From Paramarasmius palmivorus (lineage: Eukaryota > Basidiomycota > Agaricomycetes > Agaricales > Marasmiaceae), in NCBI GenBank assembly GCA_037176845.1, contig JAYKXP010000031.1, forward strand, positions 1 to 64,000: a DNA stretch of 64,000 nt. Direction: 5' to 3'. Made by a program: the position numbers and the translations under genes. Numbering within the stretch: the stretch's first letter is position 1; every line of letters starts with the position of its first letter. Under the pieces are notes generated by a model. It did not search any database and was not told where the DNA came from. It saw nothing but the letters and a program-made list of their open reading frames with translations. Positions 47,645 to 59,270 of this stretch are shown in pieces.

Positions 47645-48757
47645 ATGAACCCCAATGTTCATTCAGATCGCCTGTTCGAGAAATGCCTCTATGTCGCTAT
47701 TACACTCAGCAACGCGGTTTACGGTGAGCGCATATATTCCTAGGTTTAATAACAGGAATCAACCTACACGAGTAGCGGTTGTATTATGCCTTAGTTTCGT
47801 CACCATCAACATTCTATGTCGAGATTATTCCAGCTCCCGTCGCTGGAGAGCATTCTATATCACTTACATTACCACAATCTTGGTCATTCAAACTGCTTTC
47901 GTAGCCACTCTGGCTTCTATTGGATGGAGTATGTGGATTGAGCATCGAGATTACCCTCAGGGACCTGTTGCGTGGTATCGGCAGGCGAGGGGCTGGTTTC
48001 ATATCTTTGGTATCGCTCTCACAAAAACGACAACTTCACTTGCTATCGGACTTTCGGTGAGCCTGATTCATGCCTTCGATCTCGTGCTTCACTAAACTTG
48101 GTAGATATACCGATGCTATATCATTTGGGGGTCCATGCGGCGCATTATAGTGCTGCCGTGCGCGCTTTTTATCATCTCGATAGGTAACGTTTAAAGCCCT
48201 GATCATCTCAGCGCTTGATCAAGGAGTTTACGATATCAACAGTGACAACAATAACAATCTTGATCAAAAGCGCCGGGTTGTCCATCTTCAACCCAGTTTT
48301 GACTGACCTATTGTTGCTCGATGTCGTTTCTTCGACTAGCGCCGACTTTCTCATCACCGCTCTCATTTCCATCCCTCTGCTTAGAGCTAGAAAAAGGCTA
48401 AGGAAGCTCAACATGCCCGTCCCCAAGCTTTACGCAAGTCTGGTAGCTCTCTTTGTGGATAGTTCTCTACCGCTTGGTGTATTCGGAGTTATATTCGCTG
48501 TCCTATCAACGATGGACATCATGGTTTACGAAGTGTTTGCCGTGATATCGACGTTGTATGCAGTGAGTCAATATTACTGTTTCATGACTGGCAAGGTGAA
48601 CTGATAAGATCAACAGGGTATTGCACCTTTGCTTATTCTCTATCGCATTGCCAGGAGAACAGCATGGTCGAGGGATGATATTGAGACAGCAATTTCTGCT
48701 AATATCGAGTTTGCTTTGAGGACGAGAGAAGAACGTACTACACAAAGTGGACCTTAA
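47645..48757 (+). CDS. 7TM-like membrane protein 3 (YRCYIIWG subfamily)
   Basis: Five exons (47645-47723, 47776-48056, 48105-48183, 48243-48562 and 48617-48757) join exactly to 299 residues. Helices: VAITLSNAVY, AVVLCLSFVTINIL, FYITYITTILVIQTAFVATL, ALTKTTTSLAIGL, IIVLPCALFIISIVTTITIL, DFLITALISIPLL, GVFGVIFAVLSTM. The box IYRCYIIWGSMRR is the counterpart of LWRCYVVW in members 1 and 2. The tail is charged (ARRTAWSRDDIETA). No stop or frame break was found. The neighbour at 51002-52649 is a close but broken paralogue. A sensory or transport role is speculative. Confidence 0.8.
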
Positions 48758-49504
48758 TCCCTTTGCTCACCCTTTGCCTTTCCTTGTGATGAAGGAAAAG
48801 CAATAAAATTCAATAGTTCTCGGGGAATTTCACCGAGTTCAGCTAGTGGTTCCTATCATTGCAGTAGATCACGGTTGTGCGTTGCGTAGTGATCGCTTGG
48901 CTTCCAACCATTAGGGTACTCATACTATTTCGGCCAACGTTTCTCAAAAGCAAACATAATGATCCATACAATTCTGCCCATCCATATCTGATGTAGAGTA
49001 AGCTGAAATCATGTTCGTCAGTGAGGCCACAAGGCGACCAAAGCTGTTAAATCGAAGGGTGTTTTATTCATGGTCAGAGCCATCAGGTTGAATTTGCTTC
49101 ACCCAAACGCTCAGTCAAAGAAAGAAAATTTAGAGTTTCGTCCCTACCTCTCTTGAGGGACGTTATAAATGCTGAAGCACTTCGGATTGTGGTGGACAAT
49201 TGGTAATTTGCCTCAAAAGCGTCGGGTCGTGACTGGAGAACTAATCTCCCGAGAAGAGCGGATTTGCTGACTACTTTATGTCGCGGACAATGTTCACGCC
49301 ATTTGGGATGCAACGGAAGACGGGTCGCAGGAATTGGAACTGGAACTACACCGCAACGAATTCTTCGCAGAAATCGGGGAGAAGATACCGAAGCTTGATA
49401 CTCCGTATATCACGATTGCATTCATCTTGTTTATCAAGTAAGTACAGGTTGTGGTACCTTCAATCTGCCCCTCATCTCGGCGATGGTGGCAACCGGCTTC
49501 CCTA

Positions 49505-49614
49505 AGCGCTTGATTAGCGCCCGAAAATTTCCTCGGATGCTTACCAAAAAAGACGCGAATAGGACATAAACCTTAAATTCTCATCTGGACAGCGGGTCGG
49601 TAATCCCGAGGGTA
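49505..49614 (+). repeat. Repeat R, copy 3
   Basis: A diverged copy lying outside the segmental duplication: TTAGCGCCCGAAAA, CCAAAAAAG and TCGGTAATCCCG are shared with 27801-27930. Confidence 0.45.
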
Positions 49615-49687
49615 ACGATGCAGATATGTTCTTTGCCAAATGCACTGAACCAAGATCACCATTCAACCGCTTCCAGCTATTGATGAA

Positions 49688-50174
49688 CCCCTAGAAACAT
49701 TCCTTCGAAAATCAAGGCTTTTGATGTTATTTACATCCGAAAAAGGGCTCCACTCGGCCAGACGCGCCGACACAGCGCTTGTCCGGCGCTCACAGCAGTT
49801 ACTTCTTTCACAGTGGCCAACCGTACATTGATTACCACCTCCACAGCCAGATAACATTGATATCTGATAGAACTGCCATGCTGTAAAGAATATCATTCAC
49901 GCTGCTTCCGTCGGTGAAACCAAGAAAAACAGGCGGAGCTAACTTCAATGACTGAGGTCAGTTAATGAGGTCGGCAGCCTGAGCTAGGTCGAGAGATACA
50001 TAACGATTCGATTTCTGTGTCAAGGAGGAAAAACTGGAGTACAGTATCTCTACACATGAAGTCGGCGGTGAAGAAATTGACACGACAAGCGCTGGGTCGG
50101 CGCGTCTGGCCGAGTGGAGCCCTTTTTCGGATGTAAATACCATTAAAAGCCTCGACGAAAAAATGTTTCTAGGG
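49688..50174. repeat. Foldback element with ~95-bp inverted arms
   Basis: The left arm (49688-49783) begins CCCTAGAAACATT and contains TTTACATCCGAAAAAGGGCT. The right arm (50084-50174) is its reverse complement with few mismatches and ends AATGTTTCTAGGG. About 300 bases separate the arms. There is no coding capacity and no clear target duplication. A MITE-like or foldback element is likely. Confidence 0.6.
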
Positions 50175-51001
50175 CTTCGCAAATAGCTGTCAAGGGTTGA
50201 TCTCGTACCAGCTGTCGAAGATATGTTCTATATCCTGTGACGACATCACCACGGTACTCCAAGTCACCCTGAATTCACGACACGGTGCTGCGGTAACCTT
50301 TGGCCGCGCTTTTTCGTATGATTCGTGCGTGAAATCAAGGACTTAGTGATCAAGGCCAGGTAAGTTCATCGTTATATCTGGTACATCACTTATCGATGTC
50401 GTTTGCCTGCCGCTCTCCGTCTGATTTCTCAGAGGCTACATCCTGACAATCCACTCTCAACGGAATGGTGAACCGAACTACGTTAATACACTGCTACTAG
50501 GTTTAAGCGAAAGTATGGAATCGATTGGAAGCTTTCCTGTTGATCATACCGCACCCGAAGACACTTGTAAAATCGGGTGTTGACCAACAAATGGATAGGA
50601 TCGTATGTCTGCCGCGGTGACAGTAACATACTTCTGTCCACTGCTAATTGCGACTCCCAGTAAGTTCTACTACCCCATGAAACGGCGGAATCACTCAACT
50701 TTGGAACTTCTCATACTGTATAGGTGGTACGTACTTGGTATGAAGATTCCACCACGCTGATGACTACTCGGATGTAGATGACCCCGAGTTGTGACGCCTT
50801 GCTTGCTGGGTGTTTCATCCGTTTTTGCCGCATTTGATTAATTTAATACCTAGGTGATTTACCAGCAGGAATTAGGACTGGAAGCTGTGACCCACCTCTA
50901 GGACAACGATCCAGACTGAGGATCAGATGCGGGAGGTACTAGATTAAAAGTCGAATTCTCAACGACGTCAACGCCTCGAATAGCAGCCCATCTCATGCAC
51001 T

Positions 51002-52649
51002 ATGGATCCTGGACACTATTCAAATCGCATGTTCGAAGAATGTCTCTATGTTGCTATCGTGCTTAGTAATATGATCTACGGTAAGTGCATGGAATTCTAT
51101 ACATGGTAGCGAGAGCTGACTTGATTAGTGGCTGAATTACATCTTGGTTTTGCCACCATGATTCTTCTCTATCGCGATCGTTCCAAGTCTTTCCGCAGCA
51201 AGGCGTTCTATATCACATATATTGTCGCCATCTTACTCGCCCAGGCTGCTTTTGTCGCCACATTAGCATCTACTGGGTGGATTCTATGGATCGAACATCG
51301 AGATTACCCTCAAGGTCCCGTTGCATGGTACTGGCATGACAGAGGTTGGAAACACAGCGGTGGCATTATCTTAACACTTGTAATATCAAGCCCACACCAA
51401 AGGGTGTGGGCCAACACGAATTCAATCAAAGTTGTGTAATGAATTGGAAGGATTTCAGTACATACATTATTCAAATGGTACTAGTATACTCAACAGTTGG
51501 CAGTTAAATATCAATTCCATTGTGGTGAAGTGGTTAAGTTGCCACTCGCATTACCAATGACTTCCCTTAGTTCTACAGTTCAAACCTGCGGAGGAGCACT
51601 AATTTGAGATATCTCTATTTTTAAATGCTTAATAATGTCTGGCGCATTTCCGCGCAAATGCGCCAAAGGTTACTAATCATTGTATGATGTCCACTCATTA
51701 ATTTGCTTGCCTATTTTATTATTTCAATAGCTAGTTCAATATAAAAATCATTGTGCTCAATATAAACGTAAGTCAGAAAATTAGTAGCCTACATTCCGTT
51801 GCTGGCCCCGAGTAGAATAGCAGATATCGGCCGAAACATCGGAAATATCGGGGGACACAAATAGAGGCCGTGGGAAGTCCTAGAAATGCCTGATAAAGCA
51901 CGAATTCTCATTTCATTCCGAATTCGTAACAAGTCACGGTTTTGCTAGCCACTGGACCTTCGGTAAGCCCAACTTTGCGCCATTTATCGCGCTGCCTTAA
52001 AAGTCGCAGATTTACCGATGCTATATCACTTGGGGCTCTAGACTGTGCATCATAGTGCTCCCATGTTTGCTCTGCCTGCTTTCAATCGGTAATAAGGTTC
52101 CGTTTTCACGGTATTGGACCAAAGGTCTTACGACTTTAGCAGTGATGACAACAATAATCTCGATCAAAAGCGCCGGACAACCCATTTACAGCCCCACGTT
52201 GACCGCCCTTCTTTTGCTCGACATTGCTTCCTGGGCGAGCGCCGATTTCCTCCTGGCCGTCCTCAATTCTATTCCCTTACTTAGAGCTAGAAGACGGCTT
52301 CAGAACCTCAATATGCCCGTCCCTGAACTCTATGCAAGTCTAGTAGCTATCCTCGTGGAGAGTACTGTGCCAATGGGTGTACTCGGAGTTGTATCCGCTG
52401 TACTGTTAGCAAGGCACAACATGGTTTACCAGGTATTTGCCACGATATTGACGTTGTATGCAGTGAGTTTGTGTTACTGCTTCAAGTTGCGACTAACAGG
52501 GTGAACTGATAGGACTACAGGGTGTTGCACCATTGCTGATTCTCTATCGCATTGCAAAAGGGACACCTTGGTCGAGAGCCGATGTCGAGACGGAGGCCTC
52601 TGTTGACATTGACTTTGCTTTAAGGACGAGAGAAGAATCCAGTACGTAG
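51002..52649 (+). pseudogene. 7TM-like membrane protein 4, broken by an insertion
   Basis: It parallels the gene at 47645-48757: MDPGHYSNRMFEECLYVAIV, then AFYITYIVAILLAQAAFVA and WIEHRDYPQGPVAWYWHDRG. After HSGGIILTL a 546-bp insertion (51384-51929) interrupts exon 2. Beyond it the frame also differs by one base before the next donor. Downstream exons are well kept: IYRCYITWGSRLCIIVLP, ISIKSAGQPIYSPTLTALLL, LYASLVAILVESTVP and GVAPLLILYRIAKGTPWSR. It was recently functional and is now disrupted. Confidence 0.75.
51384..51929 (+). mobile_element. SINE-like insertion with tRNA-like internal promoter
   Basis: The insertion is flanked by GTAA (51380-51383 and 51926-51929). TGTGGTGAAGTGGTTAAG (51521-51538) resembles a Pol III A box, and AGTTCAAACC (51577-51586) a B box at tRNA-like spacing. 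The 5' end has a hairpin (GCCCACACC/GGTGTGGGC at about 51390-51412), and GGCGCATTT/AAATGCGCC pairs at 51641-51664. No coding frame is present. A tRNA-derived SINE is the best reading; the 5' position of the hairpin and lack of a clear poly-A tail are unusual. Confidence 0.55.
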
Positions 52650-52897
52650 ACACATGATGGTACGAAAATGGCTCGAATTGTCAATCCATAGCTTCGATCT
52701 CTTATTACGGTGTTCGTTGATCAAAGCGAGCTCCATGAGTATTTTAGACGTGTCACTTACGCCAGATATCCGCGAAAATATCCACAAGAAACTCGGAGGA
52801 AGGCGAAGTTGACGTTTACTTTCAATGAATACATGATTCGCACAGTTTATACAGAGAGAAGAACTGAAGGCCATAATCAAGACAGACAGTGAACAAT

Positions 52898-54375
52898 CTA
52901 ATAGTTCATAGGGATCCCCAACGCGCCACTCGCAGAGAATGCAACAGTGGGTAAGCCTCTGCCCACAGGCACCTCTGGACCGCCACTCCCAGACTTTCCG
53001 CCACCATGCACCTGTGCAATCACCGAGTTCACCTGCAAGTGCTGGTCGACCACAACGTGATCCGCAAATGTAATCTCCACCTGGGGCCGAAACACCAGTG
53101 CATGGCTCGAGCCACCAAAATGGAACATACCCATTTCATCACCCACTTTAACCCTCTGGCCTTCCTTGACAGTGATCTCACCACTAGACACCTCCGCCAT
53201 TCCAACGCCGATGAAGCACATCAGCCCGATCTCCGCATTGTCGGCTTGAATGAAAATAAGCGAACGGGCAGAATGCATTGTCATCCAAGCCTGTGAACGG
53301 ATGATGGCACCATGTGGATCTCCTGGTCTGAGATCAGGATCGCCAACTTCGGCGCCAGCATCAGGAAGAACGGCATAGTAACTCCCTTCTACTCGGAACG
53401 CCTTCTTAATTACCCCATCAACTGGCGCATGCCAACGATGATAGTCCTGTGGACTGAGGAATGCTTGGTACACCGTACCGCCTTCAAATTCTTTCGCCAT
53501 CTTCTTGTCCTTGTTGAGCATGTCGTATAACGAATATGGCGACCCCTTCAACCAAAACTGGTCGTGCGCTTTGACCTTTCGGGAGATGCGGTACACGGTG
53601 GATTCGCAAGCACTGTGGATGAGAGTTTGGTCGTGGGGTGCAAGAATGGGGCGTACACCAGGAAGGAGTTTGCGTGTAAAGAACTCGTCCCAGGATTTGT
53701 AGCCTTTATCAACCGCATCGGGGTTTGGGCAATAGTATGTCGTCTTGAACGAACCTCCGGCGAAATCCTCTAGTGTCTGCAGACTCGTACCGCTGAACCA
53801 GCCTTCATCATCCTCATTGAGCGTCTTGGCAGAATCGGGTGTCGAGAGATAGTGTCCCCAAGTGTTAAGGAGATCTTTCAGAGCGTGGTTGAAGGCGGGC
53901 TTTGTGAAGAGGTGATATGCGGCGCAGGTGTTGCAAAGGAGGTCGAAAATGAGGTACATCGGTACACCAATGGGTTCACCGATGACTTCCCCGGAGTCAG
54001 TGAGTGCGATGTGAAACTTTGGGGGTTCGACGATGATGTGGTCGAGCATGTGGAAAAAGGCTTCAGGGTTGGGGATCTGTCGTTATGACTATCAATGCTG
54101 ACAACGAGACCAGAAGAAAGCAAGAAACGTACCTTATTCTCCTTTGAAACCTGCAAAAAGATCTCATCAAATAGCCTCTTCATCTCCGGGTCTGATTCGA
54201 TGGTTTTCTCGAACTTTGCGACGGCGGGATGATGGGGAGCGTTGCATCCGTCGGGGTGCGTCTTGATCTTATGGTGTGCGCGTTCGACATGTTTGTGAAC
54301 AAAGTGCTTGTGAACGTGTCGACTGGAGGGAAGCCAACCACCATATCGGCTAAGGGTTGTTTTTTGGTAGGACAT
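52898..54375 (-). CDS. Phosphatidylserine-decarboxylase-type enzyme, PsiD-like
   Basis: Two exons (complement 54133-54375 and 52898-54076) give 473 residues; an alternative start lies at 54414. The N-terminus has RYGGWLPSSRHVHKHF and then GVPMYLIFDLLCNT and AFNHALKDLLNTWGHYL, the extra N-terminal domain found in basidiomycete PsiD-type proteins. SYKSWDEFF-like WDEFFTRKLLPGVRPI, YHRWHAPVDG (about 293-302) and FHFGGSSHALVF (about 400-410) are the decarboxylase core. GSS is the self-cleavage motif, whose Ser becomes the pyruvoyl group. No mitochondrial targeting sequence is obvious. Substrate could be phosphatidylserine or an aromatic amino acid; the sequence alone does not decide. Intact. Confidence 0.88.
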
Positions 54376-54559
54376 GGTCCTCGGGGTGAGTGTGAGTACT
54401 GGGACGGCAGACAAGGCGGACGAGGAATAGCTTACAATTGCTTTCAGGTGGTGATGAGTGAAGGTGAGGCGGTATCGATACTGTTAGCCATGGATTGAGC
54501 TTGCGTTTTATAGGACTGGAAAGTGGAGAGTACGTACTAAGTTCACCGTCCATGGAATA

Positions 54560-56280
54560 TGTAGGCCCCGAGGTCTTTCCATTATTCTAGAAAACTCGCA
54601 GTATTATCGAGTGTCACATCGAGTTCATTTCGGTACCCTGGACGTTGGAGCAAAGTAGCTTCTGCTTTCTTGATTGAAGGAAGGAAGAATCCATAGGGCC
54701 AATATTCGCAGATTAAAAACGAACTCGTGAGCTGCAAAGCCTTTTTAGGCCCCGAATAGCGAGAGTTGCACATTGCCACCATTCGGACCTTTGTCAGACA
54801 GTGATAGTCGGCGGAAGAGAATAGGGGTAGTAGTTCAAAAATGGAATGATAAGTACTAGAACGAGACAGATGAAGTAGGAACGAGGAAAAGCTGGCTTGC
54901 AGGCCATCCAGTTGCCTGGACATATTCTCCATTTGGCGTCCGAACAGCTAATATGGAGAGACCTTGAGCAATGGACGTTCTCGGTACTTTGGTCACCGAG
55001 TTGATGTCAATGCAGTGTAAGAGAGGCAGCAGATGGCCGCGTAGAATAAAGCGGAGCGGAGCCGAGTAATGGTCCGTTTCCCTTTCCCACAACGATCACC
55101 TTGGTCCTTTTGTATCTTGCTCACGTATGTCATCTTTCCTGTAAGGATCCGCCACTTACATCGGCTGATTGCTGTTCTATCTCTAGGCCAGGTTTCATGC
55201 CGAAGACTTAGAGCGCAAAGGTATAGGGACGGATCCATCATGTGCACGAGAACGACTCTGAGAACCCTTAACGTAGCTTGAAGTTTCTTCTATTTCTCGC
55301 CGATCCATTGCATCTCGTCCCACGATTGAGCTCCGGATCTTCAAGTTCGTGGGGCACGTTAATAATGGACATCGGACTGGACAGCTGGACGCGACGCGAG
55401 GTCGGATCAATCACCGTGAAGGCAGCAAGCATACTACTTGGCCTTATTACCTCGAGGACTATTTCTCGGTTTGCCCTTCCTTATGGTAAAGTCCGAGGTT
55501 AATCGGTATGTCAACCAGCTCTGGAAAATCGCAGTACTACTACTACTTTTGATGCACCAGCGGCCGAATAGTGACACTTCTTTCCAAGATCTTCTGATAT
55601 CTCCCGGCGCCATAATTAACAACGTTCCTTTTATAGACCAACTGCACAAGAACCGACAAAGCTACAGTATCAAGTTCGTCTGGGGTGATACTTACATTTC
55701 CAGACGTGTTCTCCGTCTCCTAGTGAGCTGATTCTGATATCGCTTCGAGCGAAGATGTGATCAGGTAACTAGCCTTCGCCTATCATTGTTCGTTGCACTC
55801 CTTTCGTCGATCAAACGTCCGTAATCGCCGAATTTGGGCGCTCGCCCTTTTCATCTGGGAAAGTTTTGGTTGGTGTTAATTGATACGATTCGATACTCTT
55901 AGTACGGAGTGAACACAGAGAATGCAATAGCTGACGCAGAGCTGTGGTTACCTTGACAGGTCTGTCAGCAACTATGCTATTCTTCCCCGCTGAGGGTCTT
56001 ATGACTTGATTGTTTCTAGGTGCATCGAGCGCAGTCATAAGAATGCCAATTCACTAACTTACAGGCTGAGGCGAGCAACAATCACGTCGCCAGGGTAGGC
56101 AAGATAATCAGCTTGGGGCTGAGTACCCTAGCCCTTTTTGATTGTGTGGGTAGGCTTCTCACCTCGTATTCCTCGTTTTCCGTGGCGGACTGGAAATACC
56201 ACTAGGTGATTTCTCCGTGTTCAGTGTTTGTATCTCTTCCTGCAGTGGAATACATATACTGATAATCTGATAGTACTGCA
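54560..56280. other. Gene-poor stretch
   Basis: Scattered hydrophobic open frames (for example 55278-55502 and 55438-55731) lack splice support and family motifs. They may be relics of a membrane-protein gene, but this cannot be shown. Confidence 0.35.
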
Positions 56281-56286
56281 CCCGCA

Positions 56287-57874
56287 ATGACTATAGACGC
56301 GTCATTCTCCAATCAACAAATACACTCTTCTACAGCTTCCGGTATGTCAATGTTATAAAGCGAATGAGCTTGGATCGTAGCACATCTCAATTGTCCTTGT
56401 GTCTTTCCTCATCCCAGTGATGATCCCCGAAGATCTCGCCGCAGAATATCTCTCAGTCAGTAAAATCCTGACTGATCCAGTTACTAGTCTATCGGTACGT
56501 ACTTTGCTCTCTCCATCTATTGACGATGATTACCCACCAGTACAATAGGCTACGTACTTTGCCTACGGTTCGTTCGACACTGAGCTGAGGCTTCCATACT
56601 GACAATCTTCCGGAAAACTAGGGCTATACGTCCTCCTCTTTGCATTATGCATTTCTCAAATGTCCCTCTCTCGCGACTCGGAACGCCAGAATCACCGATT
56701 CTATCTTTCAATCACAGTCATTCTCTTCGTGCTATCCACGGTATTTGTCGTGGCGTATACCATCGACAGATTCCGTCAATCCGTTGTGTTTCTGAAGGCT
56801 CTTAAGGCTCAAGATGTCCAGCTGCTCATCGATTACATAGTAAGCGATGTCGAGAAGACGGTTGTCTAGTAAGATAGTCATTTCTGTGGCAAATAGTATC
56901 ACTAATATTTCAATATAGCTCGTTCGAACTCCTCGTCACAGTCTTCCTCAAGTAAGTGCGATATTTACCTGTCTATAACCACAGTGATCCTCATCGAGCC
57001 TCCGCGATTTAGTATTGCCGCAGATTGCATGCTTGTAAGTAGCTCGTCATCGTAATTATGCTTTTCGTCAATCATTCAGTTCCTTACGACAGATACATCG
57101 CTGCTATATAATCTGGAACTGCTCTAAGTGTGTCGCTATCCCACTCATCATACTCTCGGCTTCTATAAACAGTGCGCCAGGTCCTCATTATCTACTGTTT
57201 CGAACTCACTCCGACGTTACACGTAGTTTTAGGTCTTGTAAGCGATGCAATGCTTATCCCAGGCTTCAGTGATTCTAGAAGTGACTACCACTGGGCCTTG
57301 CGTGTCACTGGAGGCAGTGTATCTTTCACGTATAGTGTTGGAAGTGCTGCGATTAACCTACTTATTACTCTTCTTACCGGTTCGTTGTCATTGGGTCGAT
57401 GGTTTGCAGGATTAACAAGTTTCCAATAGCTGGTCGTGTATGGTGGGTTAACCGACAGCTCCAAGCCGAGTGTGTCCTTGCGAGCAATACATTCATATGC
57501 AAAATATCGAGGATTATGTGAGTATATAAATTTGAGATACGAATTTACATGCTAAGCATCCAAAACAGTCTCGAATCCGGACTTCTTTATCCATTATTTA
57601 CAATTGTGGGCCTAGTCTTGACACAAGTTCCATCACAACCCGACGCAATACCATTCGATGCCTACCCGCTCGTGACGTTGACTGCTGTAAGTTTACCTCT
57701 ACCTTTCTCTCTTAGTCACTGGCTGAATTACAGTTATCTCAGGGTATTGCGCCAACGTTGATCATAGTCCGGGCAAGGATAGAAAAAAGGGCAGTGACAA
57801 AAACGATGATATCACAGATTCGCTTCAATAGTGAAGTCCAGGCTGAAGCAAGAGAGGAGAAGGACGTGTGTTAA
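56287..57874 (+). CDS. 7TM-like membrane protein 5 (HRCYIIW subfamily)
   Basis: About ten short exons run from MTIDASFSNQQIHSSTAS (56287) to a TAA at 57872-57874. TYFAYGLYVLLFALCIS is the counterpart of the first helix in members 1 and 2. Then come FYLSITVILFVLSTVFVVAY, SFELLVTVFL, IHRCYIIWNCSKCVAIPLII, LLITLLTGSLSL-like and LLYPLFTIVGLVLTQV. AGRVWWVNRQLQ matches AGRVVFISRQTR of members 1 and 2. The tail is charged (KTMISQIRFNSEVQAEARE). No frame break was found, but some of the small exons in the middle are inferred. Confidence 0.65.
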
Positions 57875-57879
57875 TTTGA

Positions 57880-59260
57880 TATCAGTGTGGTAAATTGTAA
57901 GATTAGGGATTTGCGTGCTTTCAGCACTCCAGAAATGTAAAATAACGTGCAAGAAATCATATGACTAATCGGCGAAGGACCAGGTCGTATACGCCGGTCT
58001 GTGGGCTCCGGAGCCTTAAGCGCTTCAGCCGCCATCATAGAAAGATTGACGTATCTAGGTCAGTTTCGAAAACTTACTGATGTGGGTCTGTCTGGCCCGT
58101 GGAATGTTGTTCTTTAGTGTGCCTATACACTGCATGCTCGATACCTGAAACTTGAAACCTGAAACTTTGTGAAGCTTTCGATACTCGGACATCCAGTACT
58201 AGATAGATCCGAACACAGCGAGCGAGACCGGTTCCCCCAGGGGGAACACCTAGAAACTGCCACTCTCAACCACGGCGAACTCATTCCCCAAGGAGACAGT
58301 AAAGCCAAAGCAACACACGATCACCGTGCCGAAATGCCGAAACGAAGCAGTTATTATTAATATCCGTTTTATTCCCGGTCTAGCTCAGCTAGTCTGACTT
58401 TGTATCATTGTTTTCTTTTTTCAAGAAAGGAAAGAGAAAATTAAAGTGGATTTCATTTTTGTAGGTCTCTGTGGTTCAGAACTGAGTTGAATACCGCATC
58501 ACGGTGAGTATGTGCCGCTGATGTTCTACCATGGGTCACATCTTTCCAGACACCGCGGGCAATCTCTTGGTCACCTACACTCTAGGCGTTGCAGAGTCAC
58601 CTCCTTCCCGTATCTTAGACAGCCAGGACAGTTGAACAAAGGGAACAAAGGGCGGATAACATCTGATAGCACCCGGGGTACTCAGGCCTCTTTGTCTCTT
58701 GCTATTCCATTGAGGGCGACACCGCATCGCCTACACTGTAGGTGACCTGGTAGATGCCCCCGGTGAGAGGTGCACAGCTCTTTGCGTTATTAACAAGCAA
58801 TTACAGTACACAAACATTATTTAAACCTAAGAAGCTACAACGAAACAACGTTGACCCCTTTTCTTCTGTTCCCATCAAGCATGCCTTCATCCCTACCACC
58901 TCCCCAGCTACGCATTGCGTCCATTGTGGGTACAACATCACATAACTACTGCTCAGCTGACACCGTCACTCTATTCGACAGATGATATGTCTGGTCGTCC
59001 CTTGGTGTGCACTCGATAGCGCGGCCGCGCAAATAGCTATACCATCTTCATGGAGAGTGCGTAGTTCAAACCCCTCATAGGAAATTAATGGCTCTGAAGC
59101 ATGTATCAGAAGCCAATGCTTAATCTTACGATGGAGGAGCGCATTGAAGTTGCGGCTCGGGCTCTGGACAAAGCATATACCGAGACCATTCCTGGTATTC
59201 ACTCTGGCAGAGACATTGAACAAACATTGATTTCGAATTCCAGAGAATCAAAAACTTAAT
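57880..59260. other. Gene-free stretch
   Basis: No gene is recognised. A short direct repeat (CTTGAAACCTGAAACTT near 58150-58166) and a GGTCTAGCTCAGCTAGTC string at 58377-58394 were noted but not assigned. Confidence 0.4.
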
Positions 59261-59270
59261 CTTTATATGG

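Larger units (their letters stand above)
48760..50990. other. Gene-poor stretch with Repeat R copy 3 and a foldback repeat
   Basis: No gene is recognised. It contains Repeat R (49505-49614) and the inverted pair at 49688-50174. The rest shows no conserved open frame. Confidence 0.4.

Noticed and set aside
54582..55731. Possible membrane-protein relic
   Set aside because: Hydrophobic frames only; no shared motif with the 7TM-like family was found.
58377..58510. tRNA-like string GGTCTAGCTCAGCTAGTC
   Set aside because: No T arm, anticodon stem or acceptor stem could be paired.
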